Assembly: GCA_022508735.1 (NCBI GenBank) | Contig: JAFLUQ010000001.1 | Location: forward strand, 1 to 46,227 | From: Oscillospiraceae bacterium | GTDB lineage: Bacteria > Bacillota > Clostridia > UMGS1883 | Reading direction: 5' to 3' | Length of the DNA: 46,227 bases | Shown here: positions 1 through 6,915 of the stretch, in pieces | How positions within the stretch are numbered: position 1 is the stretch's first letter | How the letters are laid out: every line of letters begins with the position of its first letter | Position numbers and translations under genes: made by a program | Notes under the pieces: generated by a model | The model's database searches: none | Told to the model about the DNA's origin: nothing | Seen by the model: only the letters and a program-made list of their open reading frames with translations

Positions 1-428
1 TTGTGGTGCTTTTCAACGATCTCAATATCAAAGCTGTCCTCCAGAAGCTGGGCGGCCTTCTGCGCCAGCTGAATTATAAGGTTGATACCGAGGCTCATGT
101 TGGCCGAGAAGAATATCGGTGCCTCTTTTGCCGCGGCGTCTATCTCCTCACGCTGAGCGGGGGAGAAGCCGGTGGCTGCGATTATGGCGGGGACCATGTT
201 TGCCTTGGCGTATTCCAGCGTGGACGTCAGCGCCGAAGGGTGAGAAAAGTCCACGATGACGTTCCCGCGAACGTCGGAATTGAACTCGGTATATACGGGG
301 AAATCGTTCTTCTTTTCGCCGCTTATGTCTATTCCGCAGCTTATTCTTACCTCCGGGTCAGTTTCGGCTATGCGGCAGATTACCTGCCCCATTTTTCCGT
401 TTGCGCCCACAAGAATTATATCGGTCAT
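1..428 (-). CDS. dapB: 4-hydroxy-tetrahydrodipicolinate reductase, 3' end cut by window edge
   Basis: This is the N-terminal 142 or so residues of DapB, the cytoplasmic NAD(P)H-dependent reductase that acts directly after DapA in the diaminopimelate/lysine pathway. The protein begins MTDIILVGANGKMGQ, with the GxxGxMG dinucleotide-binding loop at residues 8-14. It continues through a VDFSHPSA stretch and an AATGFSPAQ stretch, and the visible part ends near an EKHH motif, all typical of DapB. The ATG at 426-428 is preceded by AAAGGAG at good spacing. It lies 19 bases behind dapA, so the two form one operon that reads out of the window to the left. The C-terminal half is not in the window, so completeness cannot be judged. 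Confidence 0.93.
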   Translation of the reverse strand, partial: MTDIILVGANGKMGQVICRIAETDPEVRISCGIDISGEKKNDFPVYTEFNSDVRGNVIVDFSHPSALTSTLEYAKANMVPAIIAATGFSPAQREEIDAAAKEAPIFFSANMSLGINLIIQLAQKAAQLLEDSFDIEIVEKHH

Positions 429-447
429 TTGTGCAGACTCCTTTTGT

Positions 448-1338
448 TTACTTTAACAGACCGTAGTTTTTCATGGCGGTCTTAAGTACTTCCAGATTAG
501 CCTCGCTCATTTCAGACAGCGGCAGACGAAGCGGGCCGGCCTCATAGCCCATGAGACGCATGGCTGTCTTTACGGGGATGGGGTTTACCTCGCAGAACAG
601 GGCGTCGATAAGCTCAATGGCCTCAAGCTGCATCTTGCTTGCCGCGGCGTAATCGCCTTCAAGGCACTTAGCCATCATTTCATGGGTCTCTCTGGGGGCA
701 ACGTTGGCCAGTACGGATATCGCGCCCTTGCCGCCCAGTGAGCAGATAGGCACGTTCATGTCGTCATTTCCGCTGTAGAAGTCTATCCTGTCGATGCACA
801 TCGACATCATTTTGGCAGTAAGCGATATGTTGCCGCTGGCCTCCTTGATGGCCACTACGTTCGGATGATCGGCCAGCTTATCGAGGGTGGCCGGAGCGAT
901 AGAGCAGCCGGTGCGTGAGGGCACGTTATAGAGTATAACAGGTATATTCACGCTGTCGGCCATAAGGGTGAAGTGCTTTATAAGGCCGTCCTGAGTGGCC
1001 TTGTTATAGTAGGGGGTAACATGGAGCAGCGCGTCTGCGCCGAGCTGCTCGGCAGACCTACTTAGAGCAGCTCCGTGGCGGCTGTCGTTACTGCCGGTGC
1101 CGGCAATAACGGGTACGCGCCCGTCAACCTTTTTAACCACGCGCTCAATAACGCTCAGATGCTCACGGTCGTCCATAGTAGAGGCCTCGCCCGTGGTGCC
1201 TGCCGCGATTATTGCATCGGTACCGTTTTCAAGCTGGAAGTCCACCAGCTTATCCAGCGTATCAAAATCTATGCCCGTATTTGTGAACGGAGTGATTATG
1301 GCGCAGCCGGAGCCGGTGAATATGGTGTTCTTTGACAT
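448..1338 (-). CDS. dapA: 4-hydroxy-tetrahydrodipicolinate synthase
   Basis: DapA condenses pyruvate with aspartate-4-semialdehyde in the cytoplasm, the first committed step to diaminopimelate and lysine. The 296-residue length is normal for the family. Visible hallmarks are GTTGE at residues 47-51, YYNK at 110-113, Tyr137 and Arg142 in YNVPSRTG, and the Schiff-base lysine Lys165 in AIKEASGN. A GNDD motif follows. It is the first gene of a dapA-dapB operon with a very good housekeeping promoter at 1407-1435. No lysine riboswitch is visible in the roughly 65-base leader, but a short palindrome sits at the expected transcription start. Nothing in the protein looks unusual. Confidence 0.96.
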   Translation of the reverse strand: MSKNTIFTGSGCAIITPFTNTGIDFDTLDKLVDFQLENGTDAIIAAGTTGEASTMDDREHLSVIERVVKKVDGRVPVIAGTGSNDSRHGAALSRSAEQLGADALLHVTPYYNKATQDGLIKHFTLMADSVNIPVILYNVPSRTGCSIAPATLDKLADHPNVVAIKEASGNISLTAKMMSMCIDRIDFYSGNDDMNVPICSLGGKGAISVLANVAPRETHEMMAKCLEGDYAAASKMQLEAIELIDALFCEVNPIPVKTAMRLMGYEAGPLRLPLSEMSEANLEVLKTAMKNYGLLK

Positions 1339-1406
1339 ATGGGATACCTTCCTTTATGATAAAATAATGTCTTACCTTATACTATGCGTTTTTGTCTTTA
1401 AAAGAC

Positions 1407-1435
1407 ATTATAGCATTATATGGCTTATCTGTCAA
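1407..1435 (-). promoter_or_regulatory. Sigma-A type promoter of dapA-dapB
   Basis: On the minus strand a perfect TTGACA (1435-1430) and a perfect TATAAT (1412-1407) are separated by 17 bases. A palindrome TGTCTTT-A-AAAGACA (1393-1407) overlaps the end of the -10 box and the likely start site, the right place for a repressor operator. No known regulator was recognised for it. Confidence 0.85.
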
Positions 1436-1530
1436 ACTCTTTTTGCGTAAAATCTAAAAATTTTTAAAGGGATACCGACCCGGGGCGTCGAAAAATAAAA
1501 ATATGATTACTTACGGAAAGGAGCATTATC

Positions 1531-2802
1531 TTGAAAAAGTTAATATTTGTGTTCTGCCTTATCGCGCTCTGCCTTATCGCACCGGCGGCTATGGCCGATG
1601 ACTTTGTGTGGGTCGGGCTTAAGTACGGCTCCTCGGCTGTCAGCTCAGCGGCATTTAGAAGCGATTATGGGCTTAATTTCTACAATGCCGTCACCGGCGA
1701 CCTTCTCTATACCTCCGGCCCCGGCGAGACCGTGAATGTGGGCGAGAGCGGCGCAGGCTATGCTTCGGATGGCAAATTCTATGCGCCGGAGGTGGTCAAG
1801 CTGTCAATTCAGTCGGTGAATAAGACGCCTATTACATATAATTCCTCGCAGTATCGCGGATATTTCTTCCTTGACCGAAGCGGCGGTCACATAACGGTCA
1901 TTAACCCCGTGTCAATGGACCAATACTTATATAGCGTCCTCGGGCGGGAGATGAGCTCGTACTTCCCTGCAGAGGCCCTCAAGGCCCAGGCCATCTGCGC
2001 AAAAAATTTTGTGCTGGGTGAGGAGGGGCGGCATCAGGGCTTTGATGTCTGCACCACCACGCATTGCCAGGTCTATACCGGCGTGGATGCCGAGGCCGAA
2101 AGCACCGTGGCCGCGGTAGAGGCCGTCAGCTGCAAGACAGCGCGGTATAACGGCAAAATTGTGCCGCTCTATTTCTTTGCCACCAGCGGAGGGAAGACCG
2201 AGAGCGCCGAAAATGTATGGGGCTTTGCAGTGCCCTATCTTCAAATGGTGGACGACCCCTTTGAGCCTCAGGACAGAGCCAGTCACTACAGCTGGACCAC
2301 TACCATGACCGGTGATGAGATAGGCTCACGCCTTGCGGCGAAGGGATATAACATAGGGACCGTGACGGAGATAACGATTGAGGAGACGACCCCCTCGGGC
2401 CGCGTGCAAAGAATGACGCTTAAGGGCGCAGGCGGCAGCAAGACCCTTACCGGGGATAACTGCCGCACCGTTATCGGGGCGGACAAGCTCTACGGAAGAA
2501 TGTTCACCGTCAGAGCTGACGGCGAGGCCCGCGGCATAATGACCACCGCCGGCCCGCTGTGGGGCGGCGTGGTGCTTACGGCGAGCGGCACGGCTCCCAT
2601 GGCCGGCGGCAGCATACTCAGCGCCGCAGGCGTCAGTGAATATGCCGGGAATTCCGCCTCAGGCAGCGTGTTTACCTTTACCGGCCACGGCTACGGCCAC
2701 GGCGTGGGCATGAGCCAGTGGGGAGCCTTCGGCATGGCCGAGCAGGGCTATAATTATATAGACATCCTGAAGCATTATTTTACCGGGATAACGGTGGAAT
2801 AA
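1531..2802 (+). CDS. SpoIID/LytB-domain secreted protein
   Basis: This 423-residue protein starts at TTG (1531) behind GGAAAGGAGC and has a classic signal peptide (KKLIFVFCLIALCLIAPAAMA). From about residue 115 onward it matches the SpoIID/LytB family: an INPVSMDQYLYSVLGREM segment, a PAEALKAQAICAKN segment, a conserved TTHCQVYTG stretch, and the C-terminal GHGYGHGVGMSQWGA signature. SpoIID itself is a lytic transglycosylase that trims glycan strands during engulfment; LytB-type members modify or activate wall hydrolases. The extra N-terminal 110 residues suggest a wall-associated paralogue rather than classical SpoIID, so no symbol is given. It stands alone, divergent from dapA, with no partner SpoIIM/P in view. 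Confidence 0.85.
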   Translation: MKKLIFVFCLIALCLIAPAAMADDFVWVGLKYGSSAVSSAAFRSDYGLNFYNAVTGDLLYTSGPGETVNVGESGAGYASDGKFYAPEVVKLSIQSVNKTPITYNSSQYRGYFFLDRSGGHITVINPVSMDQYLYSVLGREMSSYFPAEALKAQAICAKNFVLGEEGRHQGFDVCTTTHCQVYTGVDAEAESTVAAVEAVSCKTARYNGKIVPLYFFATSGGKTESAENVWGFAVPYLQMVDDPFEPQDRASHYSWTTTMTGDEIGSRLAAKGYNIGTVTEITIEETTPSGRVQRMTLKGAGGSKTLTGDNCRTVIGADKLYGRMFTVRADGEARGIMTTAGPLWGGVVLTASGTAPMAGGSILSAAGVSEYAGNSASGSVFTFTGHGYGHGVGMSQWGAFGMAEQGYNYIDILKHYFTGITVE

Positions 2803-2803
2803 C

Positions 2804-2891
2804 CCTACAAATCGAAGATTTGTATAGCTGTAATGTAAATGCAGCCGTACAAGTAAACATGGGTATAGCCATAGTGGCAAATTTATGGTAG
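2804..2891 (+). repeat. Structured element, copy 1 of 2 (second copy at 31307)
   Basis: This element starts directly after the spoIID-like stop codon. A 32-base core at 2853-2884 (GTAAACATGG followed by GCC-N5-GGC and CAAATTT) matches the core of the second copy at 27 of 32 positions. Upstream both copies share CAAATYGAAG and a GCTG...GCAGC hairpin. Here CTAC (2805-2808) can pair with GTAG (2888-2891) to close the element, and a local hairpin TACAAATC-GAA-GATTTGTA is also possible. It may be a structured RNA, a dispersed repeat or a protein-binding region. It resembles no riboswitch class I know. Confidence 0.55.
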
Positions 2892-2904
2892 AATAAAAAA
2901 ATGC

Positions 2905-2933
2905 TTTACATTTGGATAAAAATGTGTTAAAAT
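2905..2933 (+). promoter_or_regulatory. Candidate sigma-A promoter of the DUF4430/ECF operon
   Basis: TTTACA (2905-2910) and TAAAAT (2928-2933) are spaced by 17 bases, 28 bases ahead of the first gene of the operon. It lies just downstream of repeat copy 1, so that element would be upstream of this start site rather than in its leader. Confidence 0.6.
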
Positions 2934-2961
2934 ATAAAACATAGAAAAAGGAGGTAAAAAA

Positions 2962-3465
2962 ATGTTTGAAAGAGGAAAAGAATTTGTGGCCCCCAAGGCC
3001 AAAACCTCAGGTGAAGTCGCTATAATTGCGATAGCCTGGGTGGTGGTGATAGCCATTGTAGCCGTTATAATCAAGTGGGTGTCATTTGTAGGCGGCATCA
3101 GCGCATTCCTGGTAGTTGTGCCCATATACCTGATGAAGCTTTTTACACGCGAATATGCCTATACTCTCACGGGCGATAAGCTCACCGTTGAGATCGTAGA
3201 CTTCAAACAAAAGCGCACTCCGGTGGGAAATCCTGTGTTCCTTGAAGACATGGAGGTGTGTGCCAAGGTGGATGACGCGGCCCATAATGACGCGCTTAAG
3301 GCTACATATGCCCAGGTTATAGAGGGCAGAACCTCTCCCAAGTCCAAAACGGCCTGCTTTGCCGCCTTTGAACGTGACGGCAAGCGCAGTCTCGTATATT
3401 TTGAGCCGGTGGATATGTTCGTTGATGAGCTGAAGAAGTATGCCGGAGCGAAGATATTCATCTGA
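2962..3465 (+). CDS. Small membrane protein of unknown function, first gene of the ECF operon
   Basis: The 167-residue protein begins at ATG behind AAAAAGGAGG. Residues 18-58 form two closely spaced hydrophobic segments (AIIAIAWVVVIAIVAVIIKW and FVGGISAFLVVVPIYLM). About 105 mostly polar residues follow, with a beta-rich look, starting EYAYTLTGDKLTVEI. It vaguely resembles a clostridial family annotated DUF6106, but I am not sure. No catalytic motif is visible. It is 21 bases from the next gene and probably cotranscribed with the DUF4430 and ECF genes, which would make it an accessory membrane protein of that system; that is inference from position only. Confidence 0.75.
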   Translation: MFERGKEFVAPKAKTSGEVAIIAIAWVVVIAIVAVIIKWVSFVGGISAFLVVVPIYLMKLFTREYAYTLTGDKLTVEIVDFKQKRTPVGNPVFLEDMEVCAKVDDAAHNDALKATYAQVIEGRTSPKSKTACFAAFERDGKRSLVYFEPVDMFVDELKKYAGAKIFI

Positions 3466-3486
3466 AATATTTTGGGGTGATGTGTA

Positions 3487-4296
3487 ATGAACAAACGTAT
3501 AATATCTGTGCTTCTGGCAGTGCTGCTCATTATGGTAGCGGTCGGAGCCTTTGCGGCGAGCTATACCTATGGCTCCGGAGACCGCTATACTTCTGCCGAG
3601 CTGGTGAGCAAATTTGAACAGCTTACCAAAGGAATTAGTGTCGACAGGCGTAGCCCCGGGGAGTCTGATGGTGATGCTGACAATGAAGAAGGAAACTATG
3701 TCTATGTCAGCGCCGATGCCTTTGTTATCGGCGGAGGCTTTATCATGAACCCGATAAAGATCGAGCTTCAGTCTGGCGACACAGCGGCCTCGGTGTTTAA
3801 GCGCGCCATGGAGCTGTCTGAAGTTAACGGTGAATATAGCGGCAGCGAAAATAACGGCTTTTATCTTCGCAGCCTTGAAAGCAGCGGCTTTGAGGTGAAT
3901 GTTGAACCGGGGCTCGAGGGATGGCTGTTAAATAACGACATCGTAAGCTTCTACGAGCCGGACTCCTGGGTGGGCGGAAATCTCGGAGAATCCGATATAA
4001 CCGACCTTTCCGGCTGGCTGTTCTATCTTAACGACGGATCGCCGTCTATGGGTATGTCTGACTGCAATGTCCGCGCCGGTGACGTCATAAGTCTTCGCTA
4101 TTCCATCGCTGGCGGTATGGATCTCGGAGGCGACACCTTTGGCGAAGTGACAGAGCCCTATACCCAAAAGATAAATCTTGTTAATTTTATTCGTGCCATA
4201 GCTGACAGAGAGCTGAACTATTTCTCCTGTGCGGATATCGTTAACAGAGCCGGAGTGACACAAAGTGAAATCAATGACATACTGCGCGGTATATAA
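3487..4296 (+). CDS. Secreted DUF4430 (transcobalamin beta-domain-like) protein
   Basis: A 269-residue exported protein with a signal peptide (KRIISVLLAVLLIMVAVGAFA). Residues about 70-215 fit the DUF4430 fold, the domain related to the C-terminal beta domain of transcobalamin and intrinsic factor. The diagnostic part is SGWLFYLNDGSPSMGMSDCN followed by AGDVISLRYS, preceded by a segment ending in TAASVFKRAME. About 50 polar residues follow with no membrane anchor. The next gene starts inside its last 32 bases, so translation is coupled. The role is inferred as an extracytoplasmic ligand-binding component for the ECF transporter encoded downstream. The ligand is not identifiable from sequence alone. 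Confidence 0.8.
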   Translation: MNKRIISVLLAVLLIMVAVGAFAASYTYGSGDRYTSAELVSKFEQLTKGISVDRRSPGESDGDADNEEGNYVYVSADAFVIGGGFIMNPIKIELQSGDTAASVFKRAMELSEVNGEYSGSENNGFYLRSLESSGFEVNVEPGLEGWLLNNDIVSFYEPDSWVGGNLGESDITDLSGWLFYLNDGSPSMGMSDCNVRAGDVISLRYSIAGGMDLGGDTFGEVTEPYTQKINLVNFIRAIADRELNYFSCADIVNRAGVTQSEINDILRGI

Positions 4297-5506
4297 AGTG
4301 ATCGCCGCCGCTTCGGCGGCGGCGATGCTGTTTTGTGCCCTTCCGGCTGCTGCCTATACGGACGTTACGGAGGCTGTAAATGGCGTGTATAATTATAAGG
4401 TAAAAGGCTCCGATCACGGTGTAAGTCAGGCTAACGACTGGTTCGCCGTGGCGGCGGGCCGCGGCGGCAAAGCCATGCCCGGGTATCTCGAACAGCTTTC
4501 GGCCTATGTGGCGGAAAAATATCAAAGTGACGGCGGTCTTGACAGGAATAAGGCCACCGAGTGGCACCGCACCGCTCTTGCCGTGAAGGCGCTGGGCGGT
4601 GATCCGGCGAATGTCGGCGGTATCGACCTTTTGCGTGACGGAATAACTGAGCCGTTGGTATCTCTTGACCGTCAGGGGATAAACGGCCTTATATGGGCAG
4701 TGATAGCCTCAAAGTACTGCGGCATTCTGCCGCCGGAAAGCGTCTGTGCCCGGTTGGCACAGCGCCAAAACGAAGACGGAAGCTTTTCTCTGCGAGGAGC
4801 GGGCGATCCGGACGTTACGGCTATGGCTATCTGCGCTCTCAGCGATGTTCCCGGATATGAAAACGCGGTCTCGGCGGCAAAAGCTGCGCTTGAGGCCATG
4901 CGGCTGCCGAGCGGCGGTTTTGCATCAAGCGGAGCCGAAAACTGCGAGAGTACGGCTCAGGTCATTCAGGCCCTCTGCGCTCTTGGCGAGGATCCTGAAC
5001 GTGACATAGCCGTCTTGATGAGCTACAGAAATCCCGACGGCGGCTTTGCCCACCTTCCGGGAGGGAAATCAAATGATATGGCCTCGGCCCAGGCCATGCT
5101 GGCCTTGGTGACCTATGAACAGCTGCCAAGGCCCGCCGCCGCTGTGGAGGAGCCGCCTTTGGAAACGACCGCAGAGCCTGTTATAGCTCCCGCGGCGGCA
5201 GAGCAGCCCGGCGAAGAGGCAGACCTGCCTGTGGAAACAGCTGCTCAGCCGGGAGCTGAACAAAGGTCTGAAGCCGAACAAAATGCTGAAGCCGAAGCTG
5301 AACCGGAGGCAGAGGAGCCTGGCATTGAAGAAAATAATGCTGAAGCCGAAGAAGCCGGAGAGATGGCGCCCGAACCCGATGAAGCGCCGGAAGCGGATGA
5401 CGAGCCGGAGACCGCTGAGGCGAGCCGGTCCCCTTTGTTTATAGCAGCTATAGCGCTTGTGATCGCGGCTCTGATTTTTGTGTTTATAAGAAAAAGGAAG
5501 AGATAG
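4265..5506 (+). CDS. Surface alpha/alpha-toroid (prenyltransferase/squalene-repeat, transcobalamin-barrel-like) protein
   Basis: The 413-residue product starts at GTG 4265 (ATG 4274 is an in-frame alternative) and has a signal peptide ending near LPAAAYT. Residues about 45-280 hold alpha/alpha-barrel repeats of the prenyltransferase/squalene-oxidase superfamily: AQRQNEDGSFSLRGAG, LPSGGFASSGAENCES and YRNPDGGFAHLPGG mark successive turns. The same fold forms the N-terminal barrel of transcobalamin. No cyclase DXDD acid motif is obvious, which favours binding over catalysis. A Glu/Ala/Pro-rich acidic linker of about 100 residues leads to a C-terminal membrane helix (LFIAAIALVIAALIFVFI) and RKRKR tail, so the barrel is tethered outside the membrane. 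No LPXTG motif is present. It lies between two DUF4430 genes. Confidence 0.82.
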   Translation: MKSMTYCAVYKVIAAASAAAMLFCALPAAAYTDVTEAVNGVYNYKVKGSDHGVSQANDWFAVAAGRGGKAMPGYLEQLSAYVAEKYQSDGGLDRNKATEWHRTALAVKALGGDPANVGGIDLLRDGITEPLVSLDRQGINGLIWAVIASKYCGILPPESVCARLAQRQNEDGSFSLRGAGDPDVTAMAICALSDVPGYENAVSAAKAALEAMRLPSGGFASSGAENCESTAQVIQALCALGEDPERDIAVLMSYRNPDGGFAHLPGGKSNDMASAQAMLALVTYEQLPRPAAAVEEPPLETTAEPVIAPAAAEQPGEEADLPVETAAQPGAEQRSEAEQNAEAEAEPEAEEPGIEENNAEAEEAGEMAPEPDEAPEADDEPETAEASRSPLFIAAIALVIAALIFVFIRKRKR

Positions 5507-6040
5507 GTGAAAAAGAATATTGCCCTGATCGCCGTGCTTATTATAGCAGCGGCGGCGCTAAGTTACTTTTTCAAAATAGAAACCACGGGCCGATACTACG
5601 GCGGCGAAAGTCCGCTGTGGGAAAGCGGCCCTTCTGCCGTGCTGTCTATTGAGTGCGGAGCCGCGGCCGATAACAGGGGCGAGCTTCCGCCCGAGCTGAG
5701 GGACGAAAGGTACGTCCCCGCCGACGGTTATATTTTAGCGCCCACGAAGCTGGCCCTCGCTGAGGGCGAGAGTGCCTATGACCTGCTCATGAAGGCCGCG
5801 CGATACTACGAAATTTCCGTTGACGCTCAGGGCAGCGGCGAAAACTCCCTCGGCACAGTATATATACGGGGGATAAATCAGCTCTATGAATTTTCCGCCG
5901 GCGAGCTCAGCGGCTGGACCTACAGCGTGAACGGCGAGCTGCCGGGCGTCGGCTGCGACGAGCTGGAGCTGTCGGACGGCGACGAGGTGCGATTCATCTA
6001 TACTCTCGATATTGCCTCACCGGAGGTGGATGAGCAGTGA
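5507..6040 (+). CDS. Membrane-anchored DUF4430 protein
   Basis: This 177-residue protein starts at GTG 5507, directly abutting the preceding TAG stop. An N-terminal hydrophobic helix (NIALIAVLIIAAAALSYFF) without a clear cleavage site probably anchors it. Residues about 75-170 form a DUF4430 domain: a segment ending in SAYDLLMKAARYYEI, then LYEFSAGELSGWTYSVNGEL, and DGDEVRFIYT at the end. It is a shorter paralogue of the 3487 product. Its GTGA overlap with the ECF T-component start indicates tight translational coupling, so I infer that it works with the transporter at the outer face of the membrane. Confidence 0.82.
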   Translation: MKKNIALIAVLIIAAAALSYFFKIETTGRYYGGESPLWESGPSAVLSIECGAAADNRGELPPELRDERYVPADGYILAPTKLALAEGESAYDLLMKAARYYEISVDAQGSGENSLGTVYIRGINQLYEFSAGELSGWTYSVNGELPGVGCDELELSDGDEVRFIYTLDIASPEVDEQ

Positions 6041-6915
6041 ACCGGCTTCACCCTTTGCCGTTTTTTGTGTGCATAGCCCTTATAACCGTAATCTCTGCCG
6101 CCTGCGCTGACCCGATCGTGTCGGTTATAATTCTGATAACCGGCCTTATTGCGGCCCGGCTTTCTGGCGCGGGGAGGCTATGGATATATGCGGCGGTGAT
6201 TTTAGCGGTCACGGTCATAAATCCGTTTTTCTCTCACCGGGGGAACACGGTGCTGTTTTTCTTAAACGACAGTCCCTTCACGCTTGAGGCAGTGCTGGCA
6301 GGGCTGAGCTCAGGCGTGCGCCTGGCGGGCACGCTGCTTTGGTTCGCGGCCTATAGCCGCGTCATGACGAGCGACAAGCATCTGTATCTGTTTTCAGCTT
6401 TTACGCCGAGGCTCGGCGTCACCCTCGGGGCCGCACTGCGCTTTACTCCGCTGCTAATTCGGCGTTACCGTGAAATATCAATGGCACAGCGGGCGATGGG
6501 GCTTTATAGCTCCACAGCCCTTTCGGACAGACTTAAAAGCAGTCTTTTGGCCTTTAGCTCGTCCTTCGACTGGGCCATAGAAAACGGCGTGATTTCCGCC
6601 ATATCCATGCGGGCGAGGGGTTACGGAAGCGGCAGGCGCAGCAGCTACACGCTTTTTCGCTTTTCGGCCGGGAGCACCGCTCTCATTGTTTTTTCAGTGA
6701 TCTGTGCGGCGGTGGTGCTGATAAACCTCGGTGAGCTTCGGTTTGTATTTTATCCTGAGCCCTCCGCTGTGAGTGAAACAGTAGCTCCACGGTTGGCAAT
6801 ACTGGCGCTCTGTGCCATTCTGCCAGTCGCAGAGCTTAAGGAGAGATTTGTTTGGAAATTCTCAGCTTCAAAAATTTCAGCTTTACCTACAGAGGGGCAA
6901 ACGACCCAGCTTTGA
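6037..6915 (+). CDS. ecfT: ECF transporter transmembrane (T) component
   Basis: The 292-residue integral membrane protein matches the EcfT/CbiQ family, which couples the S component to the ABC ATPases. It begins at GTG 6037 and has several hydrophobic helices in the N-terminal 130 residues. A cytoplasmic coupling region follows with the two characteristic short motifs, here AQRAMG (first, with Met in place of the usual Arg) and SMRARGYG (second). C-terminal helices complete it. The last 64 bases overlap the ATPase gene in another frame, giving a non-conserved tail. The family symbol is used generically. The dedicated A and S genes next door suggest a group I (self-contained) ECF system. Confidence 0.88.
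   Translation: MNRLHPLPFFVCIALITVISAACADPIVSVIILITGLIAARLSGAGRLWIYAAVILAVTVINPFFSHRGNTVLFFLNDSPFTLEAVLAGLSSGVRLAGTLLWFAAYSRVMTSDKHLYLFSAFTPRLGVTLGAALRFTPLLIRRYREISMAQRAMGLYSSTALSDRLKSSLLAFSSSFDWAIENGVISAISMRARGYGSGRRSSYTLFRFSAGSTALIVFSVICAAVVLINLGELRFVFYPEPSAVSETVAPRLAILALCAILPVAELKERFVWKFSASKISALPTEGQTTQL

Noticed and set aside
2804..2961. Cobalamin or other known riboswitch ahead of the ECF operon
   Set aside because: I saw no cobalamin-box sequence or other consensus I know; the candidate promoter at 2905-2933 also lies downstream of the structured element.
5386..5506. Sortase LPXTG anchor on the toroid protein
   Set aside because: No LPXTG or close variant precedes the C-terminal helix; it is better called a simple membrane anchor.
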